Assembly (NCBI GenBank): GCA_006386115.1
Contig: VFIW01000070.1
Coordinates: forward strand, 186,001-250,000
Reading direction: 5' to 3'
Length of the DNA stretch: 64,000 nt
DNA from: Globisporangium splendens
Lineage: Eukaryota; Oomycota; Peronosporomycetes; Pythiales; Pythiaceae
The notes beneath the pieces are model-generated. The model worked only from the letters and a program-made list of their open reading frames with translations. It was not told where the DNA came from and did no database searches. Shown here one piece after another: positions 1-10,252 of this stretch; the stretch's first letter is position 1; each line of letters opens with the position of its first letter. Position numbers and translations under genes: made by a program.

Positions 1-576
1 GAACTCCAAGATACCCACTTTCGATCCAGCCTTGTGCTGGACAGACAGCCTTGGCACCAGCTGTCTGTGTCGGAAGTGCAAGCACCACGACGACAACCGA
101 CAGCCCACTGCAAAGATCAATATATTGAACCGAGTATACAAGCCACTGTTGAGAGCGAAAAGCAAGAGCTTTCTCCGAGGTCTCCGCGACGAATATGGAG
201 CAGCCAGGGAGGATGGCGCGCGGAAGGAAGCTTCGGAAGGAGATTCTACGACGACAGCCGCTACTCGGCGTAGCTGGCGGGCGGACGCAAGCGGACGTAG
301 TGATGGCCGTACCATCGTCGCAGCACGAGGAAGGGGAGCGCCAGATCCCGTGCGCACGAACTAACCAGACGAGGTAAATGCAGGAGCGCCGGACGAGTCT
401 GGGACCAACGAGGAGGGAACGACTGACCCCTCAGGAGGCGACGACGCCATGATAGACCGACACGAGACGGCACCATCACCAGCGGAAGGCTCTCACAAAG
501 CAGCAGCGACGGAGACCGCACCACAGGAGAGACACGAAGTCCTCACAGCGAAGTTGCGAGGATCGCAGTCAATAGA

Positions 577-2555
577 GTGGAGATTGAATACGAAGTGCAG
601 TTAATGTTCACGGCTCTCTACAACGGGATGCGTGTTCTTGAAGAACCAAGAAAGGTGAACGACAACTATCCAACACTCAATGGAGAAGAAGCGGACGCGC
701 TGGTGAACCTTTTTCGTCTGCTGGCAATTGTGAAGGAAAAATCATTTCCGGAGTGGAAGCGGACGATCCAAGAACGATGCAAGGATATGCACCGGTCATC
801 TTGGACAGTGGTAGCGCTTATCCAAAAGAGAATCGGCCAGAACAGACTTGCATCAGAAACCAAGGCTACGCCCTGGAGTTCCCCAACGAGCACCAACAGT
901 CAAACAAACGTCAAAGAGCAAGGCACCCAACTCTTCGCCTTCCAAACGGCCAAATACTCTGAGGAGGAACAACGCAGCATGATCCGACACTGCAAGCAAA
1001 AATTCGAGTACACACCAACCCTGCGCGAGCCGACAGCGATGGAATGGGAAATCATGCTAGCGATCCTGGAAGGCGAACTCCTGATTCGACACCTGCCCAA
1101 TTCCTACGGCGAGTGTGTGATGGGACACCCTCTTCCGCTTCCAGAACACCATCGTAGCTCAGGTGGAAGGAGAGTTGGTCGGCAAGTTAGCGGACTCGAC
1201 GCAAGTCTACAAAGACCATCAGTCGACCGGACGAATCGTGGAAGCCATCTTGCAAGCAGCGAGATCCCGAAAAGACGGCAAATTGGAAGAAACTATGGCG
1301 ATGCTGAAAGATCTCAAAACTGCGGAGTGCAATGACAGCGCTCACTCTCTTCGCTTCTTTTTCTTTGACAGGAGCACAGCGACGAAATGGGACAAAACGA
1401 CGATCCCCTTCAGACTCCAATTGGTGCAACTCAAATCCGCGCACCCGACGGAGACGACTGGAGAGCGACCGGAGGCAGACAGCGTGTGGAACAGGCAACT
1501 GCGAGAGGGGACCGTAAAATGAGCCCAAAAGAAAGGAAAGCAGATATTCTCAGCTATTTCAACGATATCGCAAGTAGCTCATCCAGCCGCTCTTCCACGG
1601 TGCCAGGGTCCCTGTGGGGTGGACCGGAGTCCCTACGGATGGCTGCCGAAGCTCTGCAGACGAAAATCTTCGTGCTCATCGAGACGATTTACAGGGATCG
1701 AAAAGGCTATTCAATTTACAAGCGACAATCCAAAGTCAACGCAGGCGTCCAGTTTTTGTCAGCCAAAAAACATGCGTGCACGGGGAAGGCATGGGAAGAC
1801 GAACTCCGTCAAGACAGAATCAAAGCAGAGGCCACAAACAGTCCACTGTCAATTGTTCTGAAATTCGCAAATGAACACTATAACAGTCTGCACTTCAGAA
1901 CCCTGAACGAACCATCACCACCGGCGAATATGACGGGCACCTCATTAGCGAAGCATCTCCAAGGAACTGAGAGGAGCAAGACGGAGTTCAAGACTGACCG
2001 ATCCGGCCAATTCGATTACGAACCAGTTACTGAGGATCCAATTGAGGGCAGTGACAATTCCAGTTTGGGAGGGTTAGTGTGGACACCACCGCCTGGCAAA
2101 CAAGAGAAATTTGATCCAAACCAGCTCAGTGGATCACATGACTGGTCGTTCGCGTCACAGGAGAAGCAGCTCGTGGAATATCACTCACCCACAACCGACT
2201 TACCTCCACAACCTGGAAAGCGGGATAGAGACGAACACCGATGCGCAAAGCGGAAGATGGCGACGTCACGATAAACCTGAACTATGGAGTCACGATCCGG
2301 GTAGCTGCTCCTGACAAGGTGATCCAAAGCAAGAAACCTCGAGTTGTCTATCCACTTCCGAAGAATGCAGCGGCGCATTCGGCGATTATTGGAAAAGATT
2401 TCTTCGAAAAAGCTCATGATCAACTTGATGAGTTACGTGGACGTTACTCTTCGCCTCGTGATTATGCTCTGGCCACAGCAAATTGGTGGGATGAAGCCAA
2501 GATCGCGCTCAGGATCAGGTACCTTGAAGCTAAAAATCGTACTTCGCCAGATTGA
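577..2555 (+). pseudogene. 5' region of the LINE-like element, with an OTU-like fold
   Basis: Overlapping frames together make the decayed N-terminal part of the element. One frame (about 1,387-2,274) holds a WGGPESLRMAAEAL segment at about 1,615 and HYNSL at about 1,876. This spacing resembles the second half of OTU-family cysteine proteases (Trp-Gly-Gly, an acidic-aliphatic helix, a beta strand KIFVLI, and the His-Tyr-Asn-Ser end). The expected first half (Asp-Gly-x-Cys-Leu-Phe-Arg) would fall near 1,118-1,145, where GATGG is followed by an LFRFQNTIVAQ-like reading, but the frame is broken and no Cys codon sits at the nucleophile position. The last part (2,241-2,555) resembles the stretch just before an RT linker. 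OTU assignment is by pattern only; the original reading frame is not recoverable with certainty. Confidence 0.5.
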
Positions 2556-5500
2556 ATCAAGGATACAAGAAGAAAATCCAGAGGTTGCAACGACGCCTCT
2601 CAGAATCGGAAGCGCAGATGCTCGATCACTCTGGTGGAGCGGTGGGTGATCATAACGTGGAGTTGTCGCAAGAGTTTCTTACCACCGCCACGAGTATTCG
2701 TCGTGCCATTGCAGAATGCAAATCGAAGTGGCAGGCTTCGAAACGGGACCGCATTTTTCGGGAGCACATGCATCATGAACGAAAAACGAGCAAATCCTTC
2801 TACAAGCGCATCTCGACCAAGTTCCTTGACAACACTATCTTCACACTCGGTGGCACAGCGACTTGCGGACCCATGCGTTCACGAGAACTTGCCGACGACA
2901 TGGGAGAAGGATGGAAATCAATCATGCAACAGGCGCCCACTCTGCAAACTGACATCGATCAAATCCTTGATCCAGGAACAGCTGTTCCTCCGTCGGACAG
3001 ATTAGGCTTCCTGCTCAAACCGATCGATTCGAGTGAAATTAAACAGGCTGTGAAGAAATGCAAGAGAGGCAAAGCTCACGGTCCTGACGAACTCGGCAAT
3101 GACTGGCACAGAGACCACTGTGACGAGATTACCGGCCTATTCGAGTGACTTTTCAACTTGTGGATACCCGAATGCGTTCTACCAAGTTCGTTCAGTGAAG
3201 CACATATTCACTGCATAAAAAAGTCCGTCTCTGCTGCATCGCCGCTGGACTACAGGCCAATCGCACTCCTCAACTCGGATTACAAAATATTCACACGGAT
3301 ATTTGCAACCAGATTACGAACCGTGCTCCCTTGGCTTATCCATCACATGCAAGCTGGTTTCGTTCCAGGGCGAGCAATCCCAACTACGATCGATGTGCTA
3401 TTGGCTGCGCAACAGCGGGCCACGAGCGACCCTGCCATGTCCAGAGCGATCGCGTTGCTCCTTGATTTTGCTAAAGCCTATGATTCACTCGATCGCAGCT
3501 TTCTGGCACAAGCGCTCCAGCATCTTGGGTTCCCATTGAAGTTCGTACGCTTAGTGAAGGTGTTACACTCTCAAACCACTTACAAGTTCATTGTCAACGG
3601 TTTCCTGTCGAGAAAGTACAACGTAACATCCGGAATTCGTCAAGGATGTCCACTGGCCCCTCTTCTCTTCATCTTGGCGTTAGAGGTTCTTTATCGGAAA
3701 ATCGAAGAGAGTGACGAAATACGCGGCGTTGAACTCCAGGCAGCAGGATGCGCAACTGAAGTCAGAATTGGAGGATACGCAGACGACACGACCATTTATC
3801 TTAGCGATCCCAAGGATATTAGTGCCGTGTTTGCAATCCTGGACAAATATGGAGCAGCTTCTGGGCTTCGAGTCAATCGGTACAAATCTGCAGTATTACC
3901 GCTGAACAAGGAATATAGCTCCACCGAAGAGTCAGTCAGTGACATTCATGTGCTACAACGTGAGGAACATTGCCGCTACCTCGGCATCCAAGTCGGACAA
4001 ACGCCTTCGAATGCAAGTAACTGGTCCAAGTGCATCCAAGCCTTACGTGTCAGACTTAGACTTGCGCGTCTCAAAACTCACTCTGTCGCCCAACGCGCAG
4101 CAATTGCCAGTGCCGTCATCATACCCAAAGTGCTTTACGTGGCCAGGCACTCCTGGCCCTCTACGGCTATTGTCAATCAGCTACACGACCTAGTGAAACA
4201 ATTTGTCTGGGGCTCAAGGAGTGGTAAGCCTGCGAAACCGTGGATGAAGGAAGAACAAGCTGAACTCAAAAAAATGAATGGAGGCTTGGCAGTACCCAAC
4301 ATCAGAACTGAGCTGATGACGATGAGTGCCACAGCAGTCTCCAAATGGGCAATCACTACCTCTCACATCGATCAGGTCATCGGGGAAATCTTGCTGCATA
4401 ACACAAGGGCTTCTTCGACGTACATCACGCCGCTCGATGCAATTCCAAGGCGGCCACCCCAGCTTCGTGATAACATGTGGACAACTGGCGCAGCATTATG
4501 TGAGTCGCTCCATTCTCGACCCTATGAGCCCAGAGAACGTGATAATGTACGTTGGTGTTACGAGCACTTCAAGTCGACAATTGTGCAGACTCATTGGGAC
4601 GGCGATGTGTTCCAGATCGACCTCAGCTCTAAAATGTCTGACAGGCTTCCAGGTATCATCGCTGAAGGACGAAAGCTACGCGGGACATTCTGTGCAGAAT
4701 GGCTGCCATACATGACCTCGACTGCAGATGGGTGGCTTCTTGATTCCAACGGCTCCCCATACAAGCTTGCTCACACATCATTATCAGTTGGAACAGCACA
4801 ACTGGGTGACATACTTCGATGGGAGTGGATAAGACCAGGAGTGCTTAACTTCATCCCAACATGTTGAATCTCCGGATTCTCCCGGCCGTCTATTCGAGCG
4901 CTCGAGCGGTTATGTGCTACGTTGGTATCCAAATTCCCACAGCTCCTGTATCGACCACAGCAAACAAATGTGCTTCGGCTGTACAACGGGCGACGTCATT
5001 ATAACCACGAATGGCATCTGCACACCAGTGAAGCAACTCTGACCCACGTCGACACGACCCTAGTCAAAGCTATGCATACAGTTCACTCCGCAACGGACTG
5101 TGACGTCATGGCAACAAGAGACTTGAACGGGCAGAAGGTGTCGTTCCATGCACATCCACGCTTCACAAGAATCGTGCAACTATGGGGTGGCAACGGACGA
5201 CATAATACGACCAGATCTTTCTATCGGCAACAAGTTGCAGCAACGAGGACACAAATTGGCAAAGATACTCGAGATGCAGCAGTCAACAAAGTTGTCCAAA
5301 CAGCAGGATCTCTGTGGCCAGGACTGCAATTAATCCAATGGAGCGAATTACACAACATCCCAGGGATTACTGCTTATACGGCTCAGACTCTTCTCCGGCT
5401 GAAAGCCAACCGACTCTCCATGTGGAACTATGAGAAAGCTGATCTATCCTGCTCGAATCCTGAATGCTCCCAAGTTGTCCAATCTTCTGTTCAACATCTA

Positions 5501-6616
5501 TTCTGGGAGTGTCCGAAAGCCAAACTGGTGTGGAACTACTTTTATGCGCTATGGGCGAAGATCGGAATCACTCCTGGTCACGACCCCGCAACCTGGATCT
5601 TCAGTCTGGATCTACCAGATACTCCAAGGCATGCATGGACCACGATCAAGAGACACATTATCGGACACAAGTGCTCCACTGAACATCTCCAAGATCATCT
5701 CTATTCCGTCGCACACATGCTGTGGCGATATATGAGCGCGTCGCTCATACATGCCATTTGGAGTGCGCATCTGCGACGCATGGATTCGGATCCAATCAAA
5801 TCGACTGCTGAGATGGCGATCATGATGACCAGATTAGAGGCAGGAATGCGAAACCTCACACGACTCGCTGAAGCGCAAGCTGGAGACTCGGACGGTCACA
5901 CGTTTGCAGCAGTTCTCAAGGCATATGTCGACTGCTTTCTCAGCCAAACCGACGCCATCCCCTTGACTCCAAGCGATACTCGCGGCGTTTACCTGTTGTT
6001 TTTCGATGGTGGATCACGCGGCAATCCAGGACCAGGAGGGACTGGATCCATTATCGTGCGTGTCCATAAGGACTCGCACACAGCCAGCTTAATTTGGGTC
6101 GCGAGCATGGCGTATAGCAGGAAGGACACGACCAACAACTTTGCCGAGTACTGGGGTCTCATACATGGACTCCGAGAAGTCCAACGCAGTCACTTCGAAC
6201 CGTTGTACGTGATTGGAGACAGTGCACTCATTATCTCCCAACAGCGAATGCATCGGTCCCCTCGACAGCACCGATTGGCACGTTTATATCAGACAAGTCG
6301 ACGACTCGCGGATTGCATCGACATCCGAGGATGGTACCATCACTACCGTGCCTTCAACAGGATGGCGGACTCAGCCGCCAACCTAGCCATGGACACCAGA
6401 ACCTCAACGCAGGTTCACTTCCCAACTCATCGAGCTGCTTTCAACAATCTCACCCAGGATCTTGATAACGACGTCATGCATTGGCTTATGCGAAGGTCGG
6501 AAGACCCAAGGTCATTGGACAACACAAGGCAGCCTCACATAGGACCAAGAGAACATGCCATCCTGGTCAAAGATTATTTATCATTCAGAAGTGATCTAGT
6601 GCAATCCGCGCTATAG
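2552..6616 (+). pseudogene. Reverse transcriptase - zinc finger - RNase H polyprotein, two in-frame stops
   Basis: One frame runs the whole length except for TGA at 3,146-3,148 and 4,865-4,867. It starts with a linker ending in KCKRGKAHGPDELGNDW, as found just before RT domains of LINEs. The RT shows DYRPIALLNSDYKI, GFVPGRA, LLDFAKAYDSLDR, SGIRQGCPLAPLLF and YADD. A zf-RVT-like segment with Cys/His residues lies near 5,450-5,520 (CSNPECSQ then HLFWECPKA). The RNase H part keeps all four acidic positions: Asp in FDGGSRG, Glu in NNFAEYWGLIHGL, Asp in GDSALI and Asp in NRMADSAANLAMD. Both stops could come from single C-to-T changes of CGA, so the copy looks young but not autonomous unless TGA is read through. 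Confidence 0.85.
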
Positions 6617-6665
6617 ACACATTTACACTCCTAGATGAAATTCGTAATGAAGATTAGTTAGGAGA

Positions 6666-7672
6666 ATGGATATTGTAGGTCACGAAGATGAACCTAAATA
6701 TACCTCACCTTATAAAGATAAAGATAAACCTGAACAACCCCAATGTCCCCTCAAGAAAACCAAAATGCTCTCGAGACGATTGGCGATCGAAGGAGACTCT
6801 GTGCAGAAACACAGAGACCTCGAGCGCACGCTGCAGGAGCATTGGGAAGGGTTCCAGGAGCAATGGATACAAGAAACCAAATTCCCCTTTCCTCTGCTCT
6901 CGTCCGATCATGATGTATGGACGCAGGTTGCTCTCAATGAATGGGAGCGAATTCTAGCGATGTTGAAGACGTCGTCAGGGCCACATCATGTGCTGGACCA
7001 CCTCAGAGAGATGGACCGAACGTTGACGGAGCAAGCACTCAATCTCTTCCTACCTCATATTGCTAGCCGCACAGCCCCGTCAGGTCAACGATCTTTGCTC
7101 TGGGAAATGGGAAAGCACTTCGGGTTCACTACTCTGGAACACTCGACAGCACTACTGAAACTTTGGTTTATCGTCACATCAAGCATCCCAGTATTGCTAT
7201 CGAGAACGAGAGTGGAAATAGTGCATGAACGGTAGCACGTCACTATCGAAGAAAGCACCCACCGTGTGTGATGCAGGTGCGGGCTGTGGCTCATCGGATG
7301 AGAACGCTCAAAGGAGAAAAGATCAATACTAGTTGCCTGAGCCAACTGCTCAGCGTACTGGAGAGACAAGCCTTGTCGCGCCAACTGGAAGCATGGACGA
7401 CGGCGCGTTTGTATTTCGATGGAGGTGCACGCGGCAACCCAGGTCCAGGAGGCAGCGGTTGGGCACTCGTCTTCCTGAATGAACGCAGCAATCGATGGGA
7501 ACTCGAAGCATGCGTACATGGGACCGGAAGTCACGAACAATTGGTGCGAATACAGCGCACTGAAAGACGGCTTGGCACCGAGTGCACACCACCTGCAGTA
7601 CTAAGAAGTCAAGTTGGAAGTAGTCGCAGCTCTACTTGGCAACGATGTCGGTGCCACACCATCAACAATTAG
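6666..7672 (+). pseudogene. Fragment of a second RNase H-bearing retroelement
   Basis: Right after the first element comes a 189-codon open frame (6,666-7,235) of unknown function, rich in charged residues (for example DLERTLQEHWEGFQEQW). A second RNase H start follows, FDGGARGNPGPGGSGWALVF (about 7,417-7,475). Beyond it the frame shifts: the catalytic-Glu segment, reading NNWCEYSALKDGL, lies in another frame at about 7,535-7,575. No RT is present, and nothing resembling the remaining RNase H residues is found before sequence similarity is lost near 7,680. The RNase H sequence differs from that of the first element, so this is a separate, older and truncated copy rather than a duplicate. Confidence 0.6.
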
Positions 7673-7755
7673 AAACACCTCACTCTCAGCAGTGTCAATG
7701 AGGCTCGGGAATTCTTAAACTCCATGCAGATCATAAGGTACATAGAATTACCTTT

Positions 7756-7775
7756 TCTCTCTCTCTCTCTCTCTC
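7756..7775. repeat. (CT)n simple repeat
   Basis: About ten CT units follow the second retroelement fragment, at the edge between mobile and unique DNA. It could mark the 3' end of the fragment or be an ordinary microsatellite. Confidence 0.9.
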
Positions 7776-10199
7776 AAGCAGCTTCAAATTGATGAGCCGC
7801 ACGGATCGTCAATGAGTGGATGACGTTGGCATAGAGCATCGTTCTTCCGACGTTGGGAGTGTAGGTTATTTTTAGTCTCACGTGCTCATCTCCTCTTCTC
7901 TCTATGGCTCCTGCACCTCTATCTTTCCTAACAGAAATGAGCAACACGCACAGCAAATACTTGATAACGCTGGTTGGCATAGAGCGTCTTTCTTCCTGAC
8001 GTGGAGAGATCCCGTGGCCACACGCAATCGCCTTTTCTCCGCTCGTTTCACAGACCAAAGGCACAAATGCATAGCGACAGGCGAAGGAGGGAACAGCCTG
8101 CTATATAGCGTTGCGGAGATTTGTTTGGCACCAGCGGAGCTGTCGACTTTAGCACCTGAAGGTCTGCCCACCACAAAGAAAGCGAGCGATCAGCGACCTT
8201 GAAGAGATCGACGAGCACACGAGCATCAGGGCATCGTGGGTGTGGAAGTGAGGACCTCGAAGGTTGGACAAGGATCGAGCAGAGGCACTGATCCGTTTTG
8301 ATAGAAGACCCACCCTTAGAAATGCGGAGCTGGGCTAATCGCGGCAGCCGCAGGCAAGGGAAGCGTAGAATAGCGCGCATGCATCGTGTGGCTCGCAGTG
8401 TTGTTTTGTTCTTGCGAAAATTGTGGACGCCAATGCTCAGCAATTATTGTTGAAGTTTTCCATCTGCTCGATATTGCAACTCCTTAAGTTAATGTTGTCC
8501 TAAATAGACGACAATCAGCCTTTTTTCACCACCTCGAGCTAAGTCGACAGTCTGAGCTTGAAAAAAGCAGGCAATTGATTCAGAGCGAGTTCGTGGGTGG
8601 CTGCAATCGAGACGACGACGCACGGTCGGAACAACAAGACGCAAGTCTCGTTTGGCACCCATACGATCGCCCCAGTTTCCTTCTCTTTTCAGCAAAAATC
8701 GCTGCCTCTGCTGCGTCTACACGCTCGCATACATCCTCAAACACCCAAACGTTATGCTAGGACGCCATCCATCCCTTTCTCGTCCTTTTTCCTTCTGTCA
8801 TTTTGTGTGTGCATTCGAGACTTTAGCATCTGTTGGGTTGTCCCTTCGACGATTTATTCGCCGATATCCGAAGGATGCCTGCAAGTGCAATGCAGCATAT
8901 CCCAGGGACAAGCGAATGCTCGCCACAAATTGTATGAACCCTCGACTTTTCCATCGACGAATTTCCCGTTTTTCTTTTCGGCACATGCCGCACATTTGAA
9001 GACGCAACCACGATTTTGCAGTTTTGATCCACAGCTGACAGCAACGTGAACAAAGATTGCAGCAGCCAACTGGAAGGAGGAAATGACACGCTCTTGTGCG
9101 ATCGCATCAACAATTTTGTGTGTGAAGAAAAAATGGCTACCTTGGAGCTTGGCGAGAGAATATTGTTGAACCGTAGCCATGTTCTGTTTTCCTGTTGGCC
9201 GGAGAGGAAAACAGCTAAATCAAAAGCGGGTGCAGACATGTGCACCGCAGATACACTGATATGCACAGCTGCGCATATGGCGTCAAACGTAAAACCAGCG
9301 ACGACGGCTCTTCAATCAGCACACATGCATATTGTTGTGCATTCGCACTTTTATCTGACTGCAGAGAGGAGGTGCTCTTGCAAAACCCTTCTGTCCAGCA
9401 TTTGCATAAATGCATGATACTTGTGCGACAATTGTGGATTATGTCTGGTTCGGATTCGTGGTTCTCGGAAGCAGCTGGTAGCTTCACACCACCGAACGTC
9501 TCTGAAATGCCTCTCTGCACCACAACAAATAACGAGTCGTGCGATTCTGTATCGCATCGGATACCCACGCAATAAGAACGGGGCGTTCGCTCACCTCGAC
9601 AGAGAACAACAGCAGCTTTGCAGTCTGCTCTATGCCCACGACACTGGAAGCGCAAGCACAAAAAGGTGGTGGGCAACGTGGAGTTTATTGACAGCATCGG
9701 CAAACTGCAAAATGCATGCGCTTTCCTCGCTTTAGTGAGGCTGTCATTGTGATTCGTCAGAGCAAGTCAGCAGCACCAAGAGCATCCGACAAAATTCGAG
9801 CCAGTTCTGGATGCCTCTCAACGAGGCGCAATTGCATATCAACTTAGAGAGTCTTTCTCACTAAGTCGACAGCTCAAGTGCTGGCCCCATCTAGACGCGA
9901 GAGTGGGAGCGCAATGCTTACCATCTGGTCCCGTGGCACATCCTCGTCTCCGTCGCCGCTGGTAACATCAGACAAGCAATCAGAGCAACCAGACAGTAGT
10001 GCGTGTGTGTTTTGTGTCGTGGCATTACACTCTGCGCTCGCTGTGCAGCGCACTCGCAAGTCTCCTCCGCGTGTGTTACAAGCTTCCATCTTCCGTTCCA
10101 ATTTTCCCAACAACAACAACAACAAAAAAGCAAGGCAGTTGTGCTTGCGCATAGCAAGCCATCACCTATTCTCTTGCCGACACACTCGCAAGCAAGCAA
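7776..10199. other. Intergenic stretch, no supported gene
   Basis: Several open frames of up to about 160 codons exist on both strands, but none has a recognisable domain, a coding-like composition or matched splice signals. No tRNA or rRNA was recognised. Confidence 0.6.
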
Positions 10200-10219
10200 T
10201 TCATTGACGGCAATTTTGG
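10200..10219 (+). promoter_or_regulatory. Oomycete-type initiator plus flanking element
   Basis: TTCATTGACGGCAATTTTGG combines an initiator-like TTCATT with a CAATTTT flanking box, 34-53 bases before the ATG of the PH-domain gene. The known oomycete consensus is GCTCATTYYNCAWTTT. Confidence 0.5.
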
Positions 10220-10252
10220 TTTCTTCCCGGTCCAGCACGTCAAGTCGATATA

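Larger units (their letters stand above)
1..6660 (+). mobile_element. Degenerate RNase H-bearing non-LTR (LINE-like) retrotransposon
   Basis: The stretch carries, in order, a 5' coding region, a pre-RT linker, a reverse transcriptase with a YADD active site (3,776-3,787), a Cys/His cluster and an RNase H domain with the FDGGSRGNPGPGG start typical of type I RNase H. No integrase, protease or LTR is visible, so this is a LINE-type element that copies itself by target-primed reverse transcription. The 5' part is broken by several frame changes, but from 2,552 to 6,616 one frame is interrupted only by TGA at 3,146 and 4,865. No apurinic endonuclease domain is recognisable. The left edge is not seen and may lie outside the window; no poly(A) tail or target-site duplication was found. 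The clade is not assigned. Confidence 0.85.
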
